Assembly (NCBI RefSeq): GCF_030813495.1
Contig: NZ_JAUSUI010000006.1
Span: 62,001-126,000 of the forward strand
DNA length: 64,000 nucleotides
Source: Ancylobacter polymorphus
GTDB lineage: Bacteria > Pseudomonadota > Alphaproteobacteria > Rhizobiales > Xanthobacteraceae
Direction: 5' to 3'
Below the pieces are notes generated by a model. It was not told the DNA's origin. It ran no database searches and saw only the letters and a program-made list of their open reading frames with translations. The position numbers were made by a program, and so were the translations under genes. The first letter of the stretch is position 1. Each line of letters begins with the position of its first letter. Below are positions 1 to 9,016 of the stretch, in pieces.

Positions 1-1468
1 GGCGCTTTTCGACATCGCCGGGGGTGAGCATCGCTTCCTGATTGACCTCGACGATGAGGTTGCCCGGCGCGATTCCGCGCTCGGCCGCCACCGAGCCAGG
101 CTCCACGGCCATGACCACGACGCCCTTGAGCTCGTCCTTGATCTTGAAGCGGGTGCGCAGTTCCGGCGTCATCTCGGCCATCTCGACGCCCATCAGCTTG
201 AGCGTGGCGACCGGCGGCGGCGCTTCGGGCTTCTTTTCGGGCGCGACGGAGGCGCTGGGGGAGGGCGTGCCCTCGTCGAGCCGGCCGACGGTGAGCTTGA
301 CCGTCTCCTGCTGGCCCTTGCGGATGACGACGACATCGACCTGCTTGTCGACCGGCGTGTCGGCGACGATGATCGGCAGAGCGCGCATGTCCTTCACCTC
401 CTTGCCGTCGAAGGTGATGACCACGTCGCCCGCCTTGAGCCCGCCCTTGGCGGCGGGGCCGTCCTCGGTCACCGAGCCGATCAGCGCGCCGCGCACGCGG
501 TCGAGCGAGAGGCTCTCGGCGATTTCCGGCGTCACCTGCTGGATGCGCACCCCGATCCAGCCGCGGCGGGTTTCGCCGAACTCCTTGAGCTGGGCGATGA
601 TCGGGATGGCGGTGTTGGAGGGCACGGCGAAGCCGATGCCGATGGAGCCGCCCGACGGCGAGATGATGGCGGTATTGATGCCGATCACATCGCCTTCCAT
701 GTTGAACAGCGGGCCGCCGGAATTGCCGCGATTGATGGCGGCGTCGGTCTGCAGGAAATTGTCGTAGGGGCCGGAATTGATATCGCGGTTGCGGGCGGAG
801 ATGACGCCCACCGTGAGCGTGCCGCCGAGGCCGAACGGGTTGCCGATCGCCATCACCCAGTCGCCGACGCGCAGAATGTCGGAATTGCCGAACTTCACCG
901 CCTTCAGCGGCTTGCCGGCCTCGGGCGTCACTTTCAGCAGCGCGAGATCGATCTTGGTGTCGCGGCCGACGATCTCGGCCTTCAGCTTCGAACCGTCGGC
1001 GAAATTGGCGTAGACCTCGTCGGCATCGGCGATGACGTGGTTGTTGGTGACGATATAGCCGCTGGCGTCGATGACGAAGCCGGAGCCGAGCGAGGAGACG
1101 CGACGTGGGCCCTGGCCCTCGCCCTGCTGCTGCCGGCGCTTGAAGAACTCCTCGAAGAACTCCTCGAACGGCGAGCCCGGCGGCAGTTCCGGCGTCGGCA
1201 CGCTGCGCGAGGGGGCGACCGTCTGCGAGGTGGAGATGTTGACCACCGCGTCCATGATCTGGGCGGCGGTGTCGGCCACGGTGTCGGGACCCTTGGTCGC
1301 CGCCGCACGGCCCGGCTGCGGCAACAATGTCACCGAGAGCGCTACGGCGAAGGCGAGAAGCGCGGCGCCGAGCCGCCGTGCCAGGCAGGCCTGTTCGGCC
1401 CTGCGGCCTGAGGCTGAGAGAGCGGGGGCGGAACGCGCAAGGCCGAGGCCCTCAAGGCATTTGGTCAT
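1..1468 (-). CDS. degP: DegP/HtrA-family periplasmic serine protease (Do), C-terminus cut by window edge
   Basis: Trypsin-like protease-chaperone that degrades or refolds misfolded envelope proteins. The N-terminus carries a hydrophobic export segment at about residues 33-55. The catalytic triad is readable: His144 in TNNHVIAD, Asp174 in TKIDLALLKV and Ser250 in NRGNSGGPL. A first PDZ domain follows at about 290-380, then a Pro/Ala/Lys linker, and a second PDZ domain begins just before the window edge, so the gene is partial at its 3' end. The start is the ATG at 1468, preceded by a strong AAGGAGG. It is the last visible gene of an hflK-hflC-DUF2065-degP run on the minus strand, an arrangement common in alphaproteobacteria. 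DegQ or MucD naming is equally possible. Confidence 0.95.
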   Translation of the reverse strand, partial: MTKCLEGLGLARSAPALSASGRRAEQACLARRLGAALLAFAVALSVTLLPQPGRAAATKGPDTVADTAAQIMDAVVNISTSQTVAPSRSVPTPELPPGSPFEEFFEEFFKRRQQQGEGQGPRRVSSLGSGFVIDASGYIVTNNHVIADADEVYANFADGSKLKAEIVGRDTKIDLALLKVTPEAGKPLKAVKFGNSDILRVGDWVMAIGNPFGLGGTLTVGVISARNRDINSGPYDNFLQTDAAINRGNSGGPLFNMEGDVIGINTAIISPSGGSIGIGFAVPSNTAIPIIAQLKEFGETRRGWIGVRIQQVTPEIAESLSLDRVRGALIGSVTEDGPAAKGGLKAGDVVITFDGKEVKDMRALPIIVADTPVDKQVDVVVIRKGQQETVKLTVGRLDEGTPSPSASVAPEKKPEAPPPVATLKLMGVEMAEMTPELRTRFKIKDELKGVVVMAVEPGSVAAERGIAPGNLIVEVNQEAMLTPGDVEKR

Positions 1469-1602
1469 GAAGCCTCCTTGACGCCGCCACGCGGAGCCGG
1501 GCGGCACGGCCCCTCATCCATTGGCCGTTCGCCCGACGCTACAAGCCGCAAGGCGCGATGCAAGCCAAAACAGCGCGAGGCGGGGCACGGAGCCCCGCCT
1601 CG

Positions 1603-1788
1603 TCAACCTCGGATGATCCACACAAGGGCAAGACCCAGAACGGCCCCGATGAGGCCGGCCACGCGCAAGGGCGAGTCGGACAATTGCGCGATGGCTTCGG
1701 CAGAGCGGCGCACCGCCGCCGGAGCGACGGCAAGCGCCAGACCTTCGATCACCAGCACAAGGCCGAGCGCGACGATGAAATCATACAT
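1603..1788 (-). CDS. DUF2065 family small inner-membrane protein
   Basis: A 61-residue protein with two hydrophobic segments (about 4-25 and 42-59) separated by a short Ala/Ser/Arg stretch. It matches the DUF2065 pattern of a small two-TM protein encoded directly after hflC. The gene starts 12 nt after the hflC stop, so it is probably co-transcribed with hflKC and lies upstream of degP. No biochemical function is known to me. The conserved neighbourhood suggests a link to the HflKC complex or membrane quality control, which is inference. Confidence 0.8.
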   Translation of the reverse strand: MYDFIVALGLVLVIEGLALAVAPAAVRRSAEAIAQLSDSPLRVAGLIGAVLGLALVWIIRG

Positions 1789-1800
1789 CGTCGCGTCGCG

Positions 1801-2757
1801 TCAGTTCGCCGGCGCCAGCGGCGCCGCCGGTGCCGCCGGGGCGGGCTGAGCCGCCGCGGGTGCGGCCGGCGTGCCGAGAACCGCGTCGGCGCGCGCCGTG
1901 GGATTGCTGAAGAAGCGGAAGAACTCCGAATCCGGCGCCAGCAGCATCCGCGTGTCCGAGCCCTTCAGCGAGGCCTCATAGGCCTGCATCGACCGGTAGA
2001 AGTCGAAGAAGGCCCGGTCCTGATTATAGGCCTGCGCGAAGATCTCGTTGCGCTCGGCCTCGCCCTCACCGCGCAGCTGGTCGGCGGTGGCGTTGGCCTC
2101 GGCGACGATGATCGTCGAGTCGCGATCAGCGCGGGAGCGGATGGTCTGCGCCGCTTCCGCACCCTGCGCGCGGATTTCCGCCGCCTCACGCTGACGCTCG
2201 GTCTGCATGCGCTGGAACACGGCCTGGCTGTTGGCTTCCGGCAGATCGGCGCGACGGATGCGGACATCGATGACATCGATGCCGAAGCCGGCGGCCTCGC
2301 GGTTCACCTGGCTGCGAATGCGCGCCATCAGGTCTTCGCGCTGGTCGCGCACCACCTGGGTGAAAGTGGATTCGCCGAGCACGCGGCGCAGCGACGAGTT
2401 GAGGATGGTGGCGAGGCGGGAATTGGCCGCCTCGACACTGCCGACCGACTGGTAGAAGCGCAGCGGATTGACGATGCGATAGCGGGCGAAGGCATCCACC
2501 ACCAGACGCTTCTGGTCGGCCGCGATCACTTCCTGCGAGGGGTTTTCGAGGTCGAGGATGCGCTTGTCGATGAAGATCACGCTGTCGATCATCGGGATCT
2601 TGGCGTGCAGGCCCGGCTCCTCGATGACCCGGATGGGTTCACCGAGGCGCAGCACCAGCGCCTGCTGGGTCTGGTAGACGCTGAACAGGGCCGAGAACAG
2701 GCCGATGAGCACGGCGGCGACGGCGATCGCCAGAATGAGGCCGAGGCTGTTCCTCAT
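1801..2757 (-). CDS. hflC: HflC, SPFH/band-7 membrane protein (FtsH modulator)
   Basis: A 318-residue protein with an N-terminal membrane anchor (about 5-25) followed by a SPFH/band-7 domain and a long Glu/Arg/Ala-rich helical region, as in HflC. HflC pairs with HflK to form a large periplasmic cage around FtsH and tunes its proteolysis. The last 40 or so residues are Pro/Ala-rich and probably disordered. The ATG overlaps the hflK stop by four bases (ATGA), indicating translational coupling and fixing the start. Confidence 0.97.
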   Translation of the reverse strand: MRNSLGLILAIAVAAVLIGLFSALFSVYQTQQALVLRLGEPIRVIEEPGLHAKIPMIDSVIFIDKRILDLENPSQEVIAADQKRLVVDAFARYRIVNPLRFYQSVGSVEAANSRLATILNSSLRRVLGESTFTQVVRDQREDLMARIRSQVNREAAGFGIDVIDVRIRRADLPEANSQAVFQRMQTERQREAAEIRAQGAEAAQTIRSRADRDSTIIVAEANATADQLRGEGEAERNEIFAQAYNQDRAFFDFYRSMQAYEASLKGSDTRMLLAPDSEFFRFFSNPTARADAVLGTPAAPAAAQPAPAAPAAPLAPAN

Positions 2758-3896
2758 TTCGCGGCTCCCTGAGCGGGGGTGCTGCCGGTGAGCGGCGCGA
2801 GAGGCAAATAGGGCACCACGCCGGACGAGCCGCCGGCCGCAGGATCAATGATCACCTTGTCCATTCCGCCGAATACGCGTTCCATGGTTTCGAGATAGAG
2901 GCGCTGGCGTGTGACTTCGGGCGCCTTCTGGTATTCGCCGAGCACGCTCAGGAAGCGCGCCGCCTGGCCTCGCGCCTCAATGATCGCCCGCTCCTTGTAG
3001 CCTTCAGCGCCCTGGGTGATGCGCGCGGCGTCACCGCGGGCTTCCGGCACCACGCGGTTGGCGTAGGCCTGAGCCTCGTTCTGCAACCGCTCCGCATCGG
3101 CGCGGGCGGCCTGCACGTCACGGAAGGCATCGATGACCTGCGAGGGCGGATCGACCTTCTGCAGCTGCACCTGGGTGATGAGCACGCCGGCGCGGTAACC
3201 GTCCAGCGTACGCTGCATCAACTCCTGCACCGCCGTTTCGATGTTCTGGCGGGCGCCGGTGAGGATGGGCTGGATGTTGGTGCGGCCGACCACCTCGCGC
3301 ATGGCGCTCTCCGCCACGGCCTTGATGGTGCCTTCCGGGTTCTGGACGTTGAACAGGAAGTTGGCGGCGCCGACATCCTCGGTAGAACCGGGCGCGGCGG
3401 GCTTCACCATCCAGAACACGGCGAAATCGACATCGACGATGTTTTCGTCGCCGGTGAGCATCAGGCTCTCTTCCGCAACGTCGCGCTGCACGGAACCGCG
3501 GCGCGGGTCGTCCCCGGTGCGGATGCCGATATCGATGCGGTTCACGCGCGTGACCTGGGGGGTCAGCACGGTCTCGATGGGGTAGGGGAGGTGGTAGTTG
3601 AGGCCGGGATTGGTGGTGCCGACGAATTTGCCGAAGCGCAGGACCACGCCCTGCTCGTCCGGCTCGACGCGGTAGAAGCCCGACAGCAGCCAGGCGACGA
3701 TGGCGAGCGCCACCAGAACCACGATGCCCTTGCCGGTGCCGAAACCGCCGGGAATGGCGGTCCGCAGCTTTTCCTGTCCGCGACGGATCAGATCTTCAAG
3801 ATCAGGAGAACTCGGCCCCGGCGATTGCGGACCAGTGCCCCAAGGGCCGCGTGGACCATTGCCCCATGGCCCGCCGCTCTGGTTCTTCCATGACAT
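2754..3896 (-). CDS. hflK: HflK, SPFH/band-7 membrane protein (FtsH modulator)
   Basis: Partner of HflC in the FtsH-associated cage. From the ATG at 3896 the protein is 380 residues. It has a Gly/Pro/Trp-rich cytosolic N-terminus typical of HflK, one TM at about 57-76, a band-7 domain, then an Ala/Arg/Glu-rich coiled region. The open frame extends 15 codons further upstream, but the conserved MSWKNQ start preceded by GGAG is the better start. The stop overlaps hflC by four bases. It is the first gene of the operon; the 180 bp before it separate it from the RHH gene and presumably hold the promoter. Confidence 0.96.
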   Translation of the reverse strand: MSWKNQSGGPWGNGPRGPWGTGPQSPGPSSPDLEDLIRRGQEKLRTAIPGGFGTGKGIVVLVALAIVAWLLSGFYRVEPDEQGVVLRFGKFVGTTNPGLNYHLPYPIETVLTPQVTRVNRIDIGIRTGDDPRRGSVQRDVAEESLMLTGDENIVDVDFAVFWMVKPAAPGSTEDVGAANFLFNVQNPEGTIKAVAESAMREVVGRTNIQPILTGARQNIETAVQELMQRTLDGYRAGVLITQVQLQKVDPPSQVIDAFRDVQAARADAERLQNEAQAYANRVVPEARGDAARITQGAEGYKERAIIEARGQAARFLSVLGEYQKAPEVTRQRLYLETMERVFGGMDKVIIDPAAGGSSGVVPYLPLAPLTGSTPAQGAAK

Positions 3897-4077
3897 TCCG
3901 CGCCCACTCCGTTTGCGCGCCCGGCTTGTCCGGGCTCGCAAGCGCAGAACCGGCAGACGCCACCGTGCAAGAAAACCCGCGCCTCGCCGCCATAACGGCG
4001 TGACGAGGCGGTTATAGGTGACGAGGCATCAGGTTACAACGCGCCCGCCACCTGCCGATATGGGAACGGCTTCGGGT

Positions 4078-4356
4078 TTACGCAACGGTAGAGCGCAAGG
4101 AACCGTTTCGCTCCGACGCTTCCGTCGGTTCGCGGCTGGAGGAGGGGCTGCGGTAATGCGCCAGCACATAGAGGCGGATCGCCGATGACAGGTTGCCCTG
4201 ATTGCGGCCCGAATCGATCGAGGCCACGATCTCCGACAAGGTGCTGCGCCGGTTGGCCGCGATCTCCTTGAGGGCGTCCCAGAACTGATCTTCCAGACTG
4301 ACGCTGGTCTTGTGCCCGGCAATCACGATGGACCGCTTAACCACGGGACTCTTCAT
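4078..4356 (-). CDS. Ribbon-helix-helix domain protein (RHH_4 type)
   Basis: A 92-residue basic protein. After a VKRSIVIAGHKTSVSLE strand it shows the helix pair of a ribbon-helix-helix fold (about 22-75: EDQFWDALKEIAANRR, then SAIRLYVLAHY), as in the RHH_4 family found in Rhizobiales. Such proteins usually dimerise and bind DNA in the major groove with the N-terminal strand. It overlaps the upstream DUF4169 gene by four bases. The pair is divergent from fumC, a recurring arrangement in alphaproteobacteria. A role in autoregulation or fumC control is inference. Confidence 0.85.
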   Translation of the reverse strand: MKSPVVKRSIVIAGHKTSVSLEDQFWDALKEIAANRRSTLSEIVASIDSGRNQGNLSSAIRLYVLAHYRSPSSSREPTEASERNGSLRSTVA

Positions 4357-4541
4357 GTCTCGTCCTCTCGAATGCGCCTATGCCCTTCAAGCATTTTTTC
4401 CTGCTTCCGTTCTTCGGCCGCGGCCAACTCGCGCTGGTACTTTGGGCGGCCGAACTCCAAACGCCGGGCAGCGGCGGTTTGTTCCGCAGTCAGTCGTGCC
4501 ATCCGTTTGCGGTGGCGGTTGAGATTCACGAGATCGCCCAC
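4353..4541 (-). CDS. DUF4169 family small basic protein (GTG start)
   Basis: A 62-residue, strongly basic, probably helical protein. It shows the DUF4169 pattern: GDLVNLNRHRKRMAR near the start, then FGRPKYQRELAAAEERK and a C-terminal LEGHRRIRED. The start is taken as GTG at 4541 because GGAGG lies nine bases upstream and the family begins at GD(I/L)VNL. An ATG 14 codons upstream is in frame but would bury the RBS inside the gene. It is translationally coupled (ATGA) to the RHH gene. Function unknown. Confidence 0.85.
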   Translation of the reverse strand: MGDLVNLNRHRKRMARLTAEQTAAARRLEFGRPKYQRELAAAEERKQEKMLEGHRRIREDET

Positions 4542-4938
4542 GGGCGCCGGCCTCCGTTCAAAGGGCACGCAGAATCTACGCAACCAGCTGCATTAGTCTT
4601 CTCATAATATCGTTGAAAATGGCGTTTTCCAAGAATTTGCGGCCCTCCGGTACCCGGCGGCAGTCGCCTCCACGGCAACGGAAAACCGTTGCAGGTAGCC
4701 GGCTGACGACTCGCCCCCCGACCTCTCTGCGGTAAAATGGTGATGGCAGTAGGTGATCCATAGGGGCCGCCCAAGGGGTAGTTATCACGTATTTGTGAAC
4801 ATAGCCGACGGAACCTTGCGTGGGGCTGTCATGGAACCTGCGGCTGATTTCGCCGCCGCACGACGCATGCTAAACCGGCGCCGAGCCGCGATGCCCGCGT
4901 GGACGGGCCCAGAGACGCACCCCGAAAGGCTTTGACCG
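4542..4938. other. Intergenic region between the divergent DUF4169 and fumC genes
   Basis: About 400 bp with no convincing gene; it must hold the promoters of fumC and of the DUF4169-RHH pair. A perfect 7-bp inverted repeat, GCAACGG-AAAA-CCGTTGC, sits at 4675-4692. It has no T-tract, so it is more like an operator or an mRNA hairpin than a terminator. A 60-codon open frame at 4753-4935 ends just before fumC, but its composition does not look like a conserved protein. I could not fix a -35/-10 pair with confidence. Confidence 0.5.
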
Positions 4939-6330
4939 ATGAGCAATACCCGCATCGAAACCGACACGTTTGGGCCCATCGAGGTGGAGGCCGACAAATA
5001 CTGGGGCGCGCAGGCGCAGCGCTCTCTGGGCAATTTCAAGATCGGCTGGGAAAAGCAGCCGCTGCCAGTGATCCGTGCGCTTGGCATCGTCAAGCGGGCG
5101 GCGGCGGAAACCAATATGGCGCTCGGCCGTCTCGATCCCGCGCTCGGCGCCGCGATCATCGCTGCCGCGCAGGAGGTGATTGACGGCAAGCTGGACGCTC
5201 ATTTCCCGCTGGTGGTGTGGCAGACCGGGTCGGGCACCCAGTCCAACATGAACGCCAATGAGGTGATCTCGAACCGGGCCATTGAGATGATGGGCGGGGA
5301 GAAGGGTTCCAAGAAACCCGTCCACCCCAATGACCACGTCAATATGAGCCAGTCGTCCAACGACACCTACCCGACCGCGATGCATGTCGCCTGCGCGGAG
5401 GAGATTTCGCGCCGGCTGCTGCCGGCCCTGCGCACGCTGCACGCCGCGCTGGCCGAGAAGGCGGCGCAGTGGCAGCACATCATCAAGATCGGCCGCACCC
5501 ACACCCAGGACGCGACGCCGCTCACGCTTGGCCAGGAATTCTCCGGCTACGCCCATCAGGTGGAGAACGGCATCGCCCGCATCGAATCGACGCTGCCGGC
5601 GCTGATGCAACTCGCGCAGGGCGGCACGGCGGTGGGGACCGGGCTGAACGCGCCGGTGGGCTTCGCCGAGAAGGTGGCCGAGCATATTGCCGCCATCACC
5701 GGCCTGCCCTTCACCACGGCGCCGAACAAATTCGAGGCGCTCGCGGCCCATGACGCCATGGTGTTCTCGCACGGGGCGATCAATACGGTGGCGGTGTCGC
5801 TGTTCAAGATCGCCAACGACATCCGCTTCCTCGGTTCCGGCCCGCGCTCCGGCCTCGGCGAGCTGGCGCTGCCGGAGAACGAGCCCGGCTCGTCGATCAT
5901 GCCCGGCAAGGTGAACCCCACCCAGTGCGAAGCGCTCACCCAGGTCTGCGTGCAGATTTTCGGCAACAATGCCACGTTGAGCTTCGCCGGCAGCCAGGGC
6001 CATTTCGAGCTGAACGTCTACAACCCGGTCATGGCCTATAATTTCCTGCAGTCGGTGCGCCTCATGTCCGACGCGGCGCTGAGCTTCACCGAGCATTGCG
6101 TCGTCGGCATCGTGCCGCGCGAGGACAACATCAAAGCGGCGCTGGAGCGCTCGCTCATGCTGGTCACCGCCCTGGCGCCGAAGATCGGCTACGACAACGC
6201 GGCCAAGATCGCCAAGACGGCGCATAAGAACGGCACCACGCTGCGCGAGGAAGCGGTGGGTGGTGGCTATGTCACCAACGAAGAATTCGACGCTGTTGTG
6301 CGTCCGGAGAAGATGATCTCGCCGGGTTAA
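4939..6330 (+). CDS. fumC: Fumarate hydratase class II
   Basis: Catalyses reversible hydration of fumarate to (S)-malate in the TCA cycle; iron-independent and homotetrameric. The 463 residues match FumC length. The fumarase/aspartase signature [16 protein letters not shown] is intact, as are [29 protein letters not shown] and [16 protein letters not shown], which form the composite active site. It is transcribed away from the DUF4169/RHH pair and followed by a 12-bp palindrome (6330-6341) and a 130-bp gap. Nothing in the sequence suggests loss of function. Confidence 0.98.
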   Translation: MSNTRIETDTFGPIEVEADKYWGAQAQRSLGNFKIGWEKQPLPVIRALGIVKRAAAETNMALGRLDPALGAAIIAAAQEVIDGKLDAHFPLVVWQTGSGTQSNMNANEVISNRAIEMMGGEKGSKKPVHPNDHVNMSQSSNDTYPTAMHVACAEEISRRLLPALRTLHAALAEKAAQWQHIIKIGRTHTQDATPLTLGQEFSGYAHQVENGIARIESTLPALMQLAQGGTAVGTGLNAPVGFAEKVAEHIAAITGLPFTTAPNKFEALAAHDAMVFSHGAINTVAVSLFKIANDIRFLGSGPRSGLGELALPENEPGSSIMPGKVNPTQCEALTQVCVQIFGNNATLSFAGSQGHFELNVYNPVMAYNFLQSVRLMSDAALSFTEHCVVGIVPREDNIKAALERSLMLVTALAPKIGYDNAAKIAKTAHKNGTTLREEAVGGGYVTNEEFDAVVRPEKMISPG

Positions 6331-6463
6331 TGAATATTCATGAACCTGAACGTTCGTTCAGCTTCGTTTCTGAACGTAACGTTGGGTTTATTACCGAAGT
6401 TTCATTTGAAACGCTTCGTCTCATCAGCCAGCATCGGCCTCACCTTCACAGGAGATGAGGCCG

Positions 6464-7093
6464 ATGAAACGCACGATCATTGCCGCTACCGCCGCCGCCC
6501 TTCTCGCGGGTGTCACCTTTGGTGTGGCGGCGCCAAAGCCGGGCATGGGCGAGCCTCCGCGCCCGAGCCCGGAGCAGATGGCCGAATTCGCCGGCGCCAT
6601 GAGCGATGCACGCATCGCCGCGCTCAAGGCCGGGTTGCGGCTCAACGCCGAGCAGGAGAAGCTCTGGCCGGCGCTGGAGACCGCGCTGCAGGACGCCGCC
6701 AAGGAGCGCGCCGCGCACTGGGCCGAACGCCGCGCCGCGCGGGAGGCGATGCCCAGGGGTGAGCGCCCCGATGTCATCGAGCGGCTGCGCGCGCAAGCCG
6801 ACGGGATGATCGGCCGCGGTGAGACCATGAAGAAGGTCGCCGATGCCGCCGCGCCGCTCTATGACGCGCTCGACGGTTCCCAGCAGCGCCGCTTCGCCAT
6901 TCTGTTCAAGCAGATCGAACATCCGCGGATGGCCGATCGCCGCCACGGGCCGGGTCATGAACGCGGCCCCGGGCCGCATCGCTTCGGTCCCGGCGGCGAG
7001 GGGCCGGATGGCCCGATGCCGCACCGCTTGCCGCCCGGCCCGATGGACCACGGCCCGGATGGGCCGGACGGTCCGGACGGCGAGCCGCTCTGA
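6464..7093 (+). CDS. Spy/CpxP-like LTXXQ-motif periplasmic protein
   Basis: A 209-residue exported protein with an N-terminal signal peptide (about 1-22). It is helical and has two degenerate LTxxQ-type motifs (LNAEQEKLW and LDGSQQRRF), the hallmark of the Spy/CpxP-like LTXXQ family of periplasmic chaperones and stress sensors. The final 50 or so residues are a Gly/Pro/His/Asp-rich tail with repeated DGPDGP units, which might bind metal (inference). The start is the ATG at 6464, nine bases after AGGAG; an ATG at 6455 lies on top of that RBS. A terminator follows. Confidence 0.8.
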   Translation: MKRTIIAATAAALLAGVTFGVAAPKPGMGEPPRPSPEQMAEFAGAMSDARIAALKAGLRLNAEQEKLWPALETALQDAAKERAAHWAERRAAREAMPRGERPDVIERLRAQADGMIGRGETMKKVADAAAPLYDALDGSQQRRFAILFKQIEHPRMADRRHGPGHERGPGPHRFGPGGEGPDGPMPHRLPPGPMDHGPDGPDGPDGEPL

Positions 7094-7120
7094 CGCGATC
7101 GCCGTGTCGTGAAGAATACC

Positions 7121-7149
7121 TGCCGCCGGCCTCGCGCCGGCGGCATTTT
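7121..7149 (+). terminator. Rho-independent terminator after the LTXXQ gene
   Basis: A perfect 10-bp stem (TGCCGCCGGC / GCCGGCGGCA) with a 5-nt loop is followed by TTTT. It lies 28 bp after the LTXXQ stop and before the convergent GNAT gene. Confidence 0.85.
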
Positions 7150-7163
7150 CTGACCCGGTTCGG

Positions 7164-7643
7164 TCAGCCCTGCGCCAGCCGTCCCAGCGCCTCGCCGGAG
7201 ACGCGCTGCATGGTCCAGGCATCCAGCGGCACGGCGCCGACCGAGCGGTAGAAGCGGATGGCCGGCTCGTTCCAATCCAGCACATTCCACTCGAAGCGCC
7301 CGAGACCTTCGTCGAGGCAGCGCCGGGCGAGGCGGCTCATCAGCGCCCGCGCGATGCCGCGCCCGCGAAAGGCCGGGCGGACATAGATATCCTCAAGGAA
7401 GATTCCCTGCCGTCCGCGAAAAGTGGAGAAGGTGTAGTAGTAAAGCGCGAAGCCCGCCGGCGCGCCCTCCCATGCCGCGATGTCGCAGAACACGCGCGGC
7501 TGCGGGCCGAAGAGCTCGCGGGCGAAATCCGCTTCCGTCGCCTCCACCTCGTGCCGCAGCTTCTCATAGTCGGCGAGTTCGCAGACGAAGGCGTGGATCA
7601 GCGCGGCATCGTCGGGCTGCGCGGGCCGCAGGGTGAGGGGCAT
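7164..7643 (-). CDS. GNAT N-acetyltransferase (diamine acetyltransferase-like)
   Basis: A 159-residue GCN5-related acetyltransferase. The acetyl-CoA loop is visible as RPAFRGRGIARALM (about 86-99) after the β4 strand IFLEDIYV. The C-terminal part FEWNVLDWNEPAIRFYRSVGA fits the spermidine/spermine acetyltransferase-like subgroup (FYxxxGA). The substrate cannot be read from sequence. It begins two bases after the thyA stop and is almost certainly co-transcribed with thyA; no functional link between the two is evident. Confidence 0.85.
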   Translation of the reverse strand: MPLTLRPAQPDDAALIHAFVCELADYEKLRHEVEATEADFARELFGPQPRVFCDIAAWEGAPAGFALYYYTFSTFRGRQGIFLEDIYVRPAFRGRGIARALMSRLARRCLDEGLGRFEWNVLDWNEPAIRFYRSVGAVPLDAWTMQRVSGEALGRLAQG

Positions 7644-7645
7644 GT

Positions 7646-8440
7646 CTACACCGCCACCGGCGCCTTGATGGCGGGATGGGGATCATAGCCTTCGATGGCG
7701 ATGTCCTCGAAGCGGAAGGCGAAAAGGTCGGTCACGTCGGGATTCAGCTTCAGCTTCGGCAGCGGCCTCGGCGCGCGGGAGAGCTGCTCGTGCACCTGGT
7801 CGAGATGGTTGAGATAGATGTGGGCATCGCCGAAGGTGTGGACGAAGTCGCCCGGCTGCAGCCCCGTCACCTGCGCCACCATATGGGTGAGCAGCGCATA
7901 GGAGGCGATGTTGAACGGCACGCCGAGAAAGATGTCGGCCGAGCGCTGATAGAGCTGGCAGGAGAGCCTGCCTTCCAGCACATAGAACTGGAACAGGCAG
8001 TGGCAGGGCGGCAGCGCCATGGCCGGCACGTCGGCCGGGTTCCAGGCCGAGACGATGAGGCGGCGCGAATCGGGATTGCGCCGGATATCGGCAACCACCT
8101 GCGCGATCTGGTCGATCACCCCGCCGCGCCCATCCGGCCATGAGCGCCATTGATGGCCATAGACCGGGCCGAGATCGCCCCTGTCATCGGCCCACTCATC
8201 CCAGATCGAAACGCCGTTCGCCTTGAGATAGGCGATGTTGGTGTCGCCAGCCAGAAACCACAGCAATTCGTGGATGATGGAACGCAGATGCAGCTTCTTG
8301 GTGGTGACGAGCGGAAAGCCCTCGGCGAGGTCGAAACGCATCTGGTGGCCGAAGAGGGAAAGCGTGCCGGTGCCGGTGCGGTCGTCCTTGCGCACGCCCT
8401 CGCTCAGCACCCGTTCCAGAAGCTCGTGATAATTCCGCAT
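7646..8440 (-). CDS. thyA: Thymidylate synthase ThyA
   Basis: Methylates dUMP to dTMP using methylene-tetrahydrofolate, producing dihydrofolate. Starting at ATG 8440 the product is 264 residues, the exact length of the E. coli enzyme. The catalytic Cys146 lies in [12 protein letters not shown], and the folate-binding C-terminus [16 protein letters not shown] is intact. The frame is open further upstream, but that extension is not conserved. folA, which recycles the dihydrofolate product, is about 3 kb away on the other strand. Confidence 0.98.
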   Translation of the reverse strand: MRNYHELLERVLSEGVRKDDRTGTGTLSLFGHQMRFDLAEGFPLVTTKKLHLRSIIHELLWFLAGDTNIAYLKANGVSIWDEWADDRGDLGPVYGHQWRSWPDGRGGVIDQIAQVVADIRRNPDSRRLIVSAWNPADVPAMALPPCHCLFQFYVLEGRLSCQLYQRSADIFLGVPFNIASYALLTHMVAQVTGLQPGDFVHTFGDAHIYLNHLDQVHEQLSRAPRPLPKLKLNPDVTDLFAFRFEDIAIEGYDPHPAIKAPVAV

Positions 8441-8622
8441 CGCTGTTCGTCCCGGAACCTTTCTGCCCACCCCATATAACATGAGCCTGCCGGGGCCCAT
8501 CCGCGAGACCTCATTCGCCCTCGTCATCCCCAGCAGGGGGCGCCCGGCGGTGGGAGGCGGTAACGGGGAACATTCCGGCTGGGCTCGACTTGTCCCCTGC
8601 GGCCACGCTGAGGGAGGAAACC

Positions 8623-8940
8623 ATGACCAAGAGCACCGACACGCTCAATACGGAACTGCACCGCCTGCGCATGCATCTGAACCTGCTGGAGAAGGATGCC
8701 ACGCATCCGCTCGACTTCACGGTGGAGCACTCGCACACGGCCCCGGCTCTGGTGCTGCGCGAGGGGCAGGCGCTGCGCAGCGCCCATTCCGAACTGCGGC
8801 TGGATTACGAGATGCTGCGCCAGGTCCTGATGGAAGCGCTGCGCACCGAGATTGCCGGGCGCGAGGAAAAGCTGCTCGGCAGCAATGGCGGCAACCGGCC
8901 GATCGAGCATCTGCAGTTCGGCGACCAGACCGAGGCGTGA
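8623..8940 (+). CDS. Hypothetical helical protein
   Basis: A 105-residue acidic protein I do not recognise. It begins with a Thr/Leu-rich amphipathic helix ([20 protein letters not shown]), has a His-containing middle ([19 protein letters not shown]) and a second long helix (about 55-85), and no TM or signal. The ATG at 8623 has a very good Shine-Dalgarno (GGGAGGAAACC), so expression is likely. It is divergent from thyA and ends about 75 bp before the ssrA transcript. A small coiled-coil adaptor or regulator is possible, but this is only a guess. Confidence 0.65.
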   Translation: MTKSTDTLNTELHRLRMHLNLLEKDATHPLDFTVEHSHTAPALVLREGQALRSAHSELRLDYEMLRQVLMEALRTEIAGREEKLLGSNGGNRPIEHLQFGDQTEA

Positions 8941-8981
8941 GGCGCGGGACGGGGACGGGGACGGGAGTTTCGTCTGCCCCC

Positions 8982-9010
8982 TTCCAACCGGCGGGGCGAA
9001 CGCCTATATT
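8982..9010 (+). promoter_or_regulatory. Predicted sigma-70-type promoter of ssrA
   Basis: TATATT at 9005-9010 with TTCCAA 17 bp upstream at 8982-8987. It would start transcription near 9017, just before the acceptor half of tmRNA. The -35 match is weak. Confidence 0.5.
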
Positions 9011-9016
9011 CGGTCT

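Noticed and set aside
4753-4935. A 60-codon frame directly upstream of fumC
   Set aside because: No RBS and Arg/Ala/Pro-rich random-looking sequence; it is more likely part of the fumC leader.
4870-6225. A 451-codon frame antisense to fumC
   Set aside because: It is the mirror of a fully conserved fumarase; the translation is His/Arg-rich without similarity.
6331-6463. An EcfG-type stress promoter before the LTXXQ gene
   Set aside because: GAAC and CGTT elements occur (around 6349-6370) but with wrong spacing; only a palindrome and repeated GAACGT words are certain.
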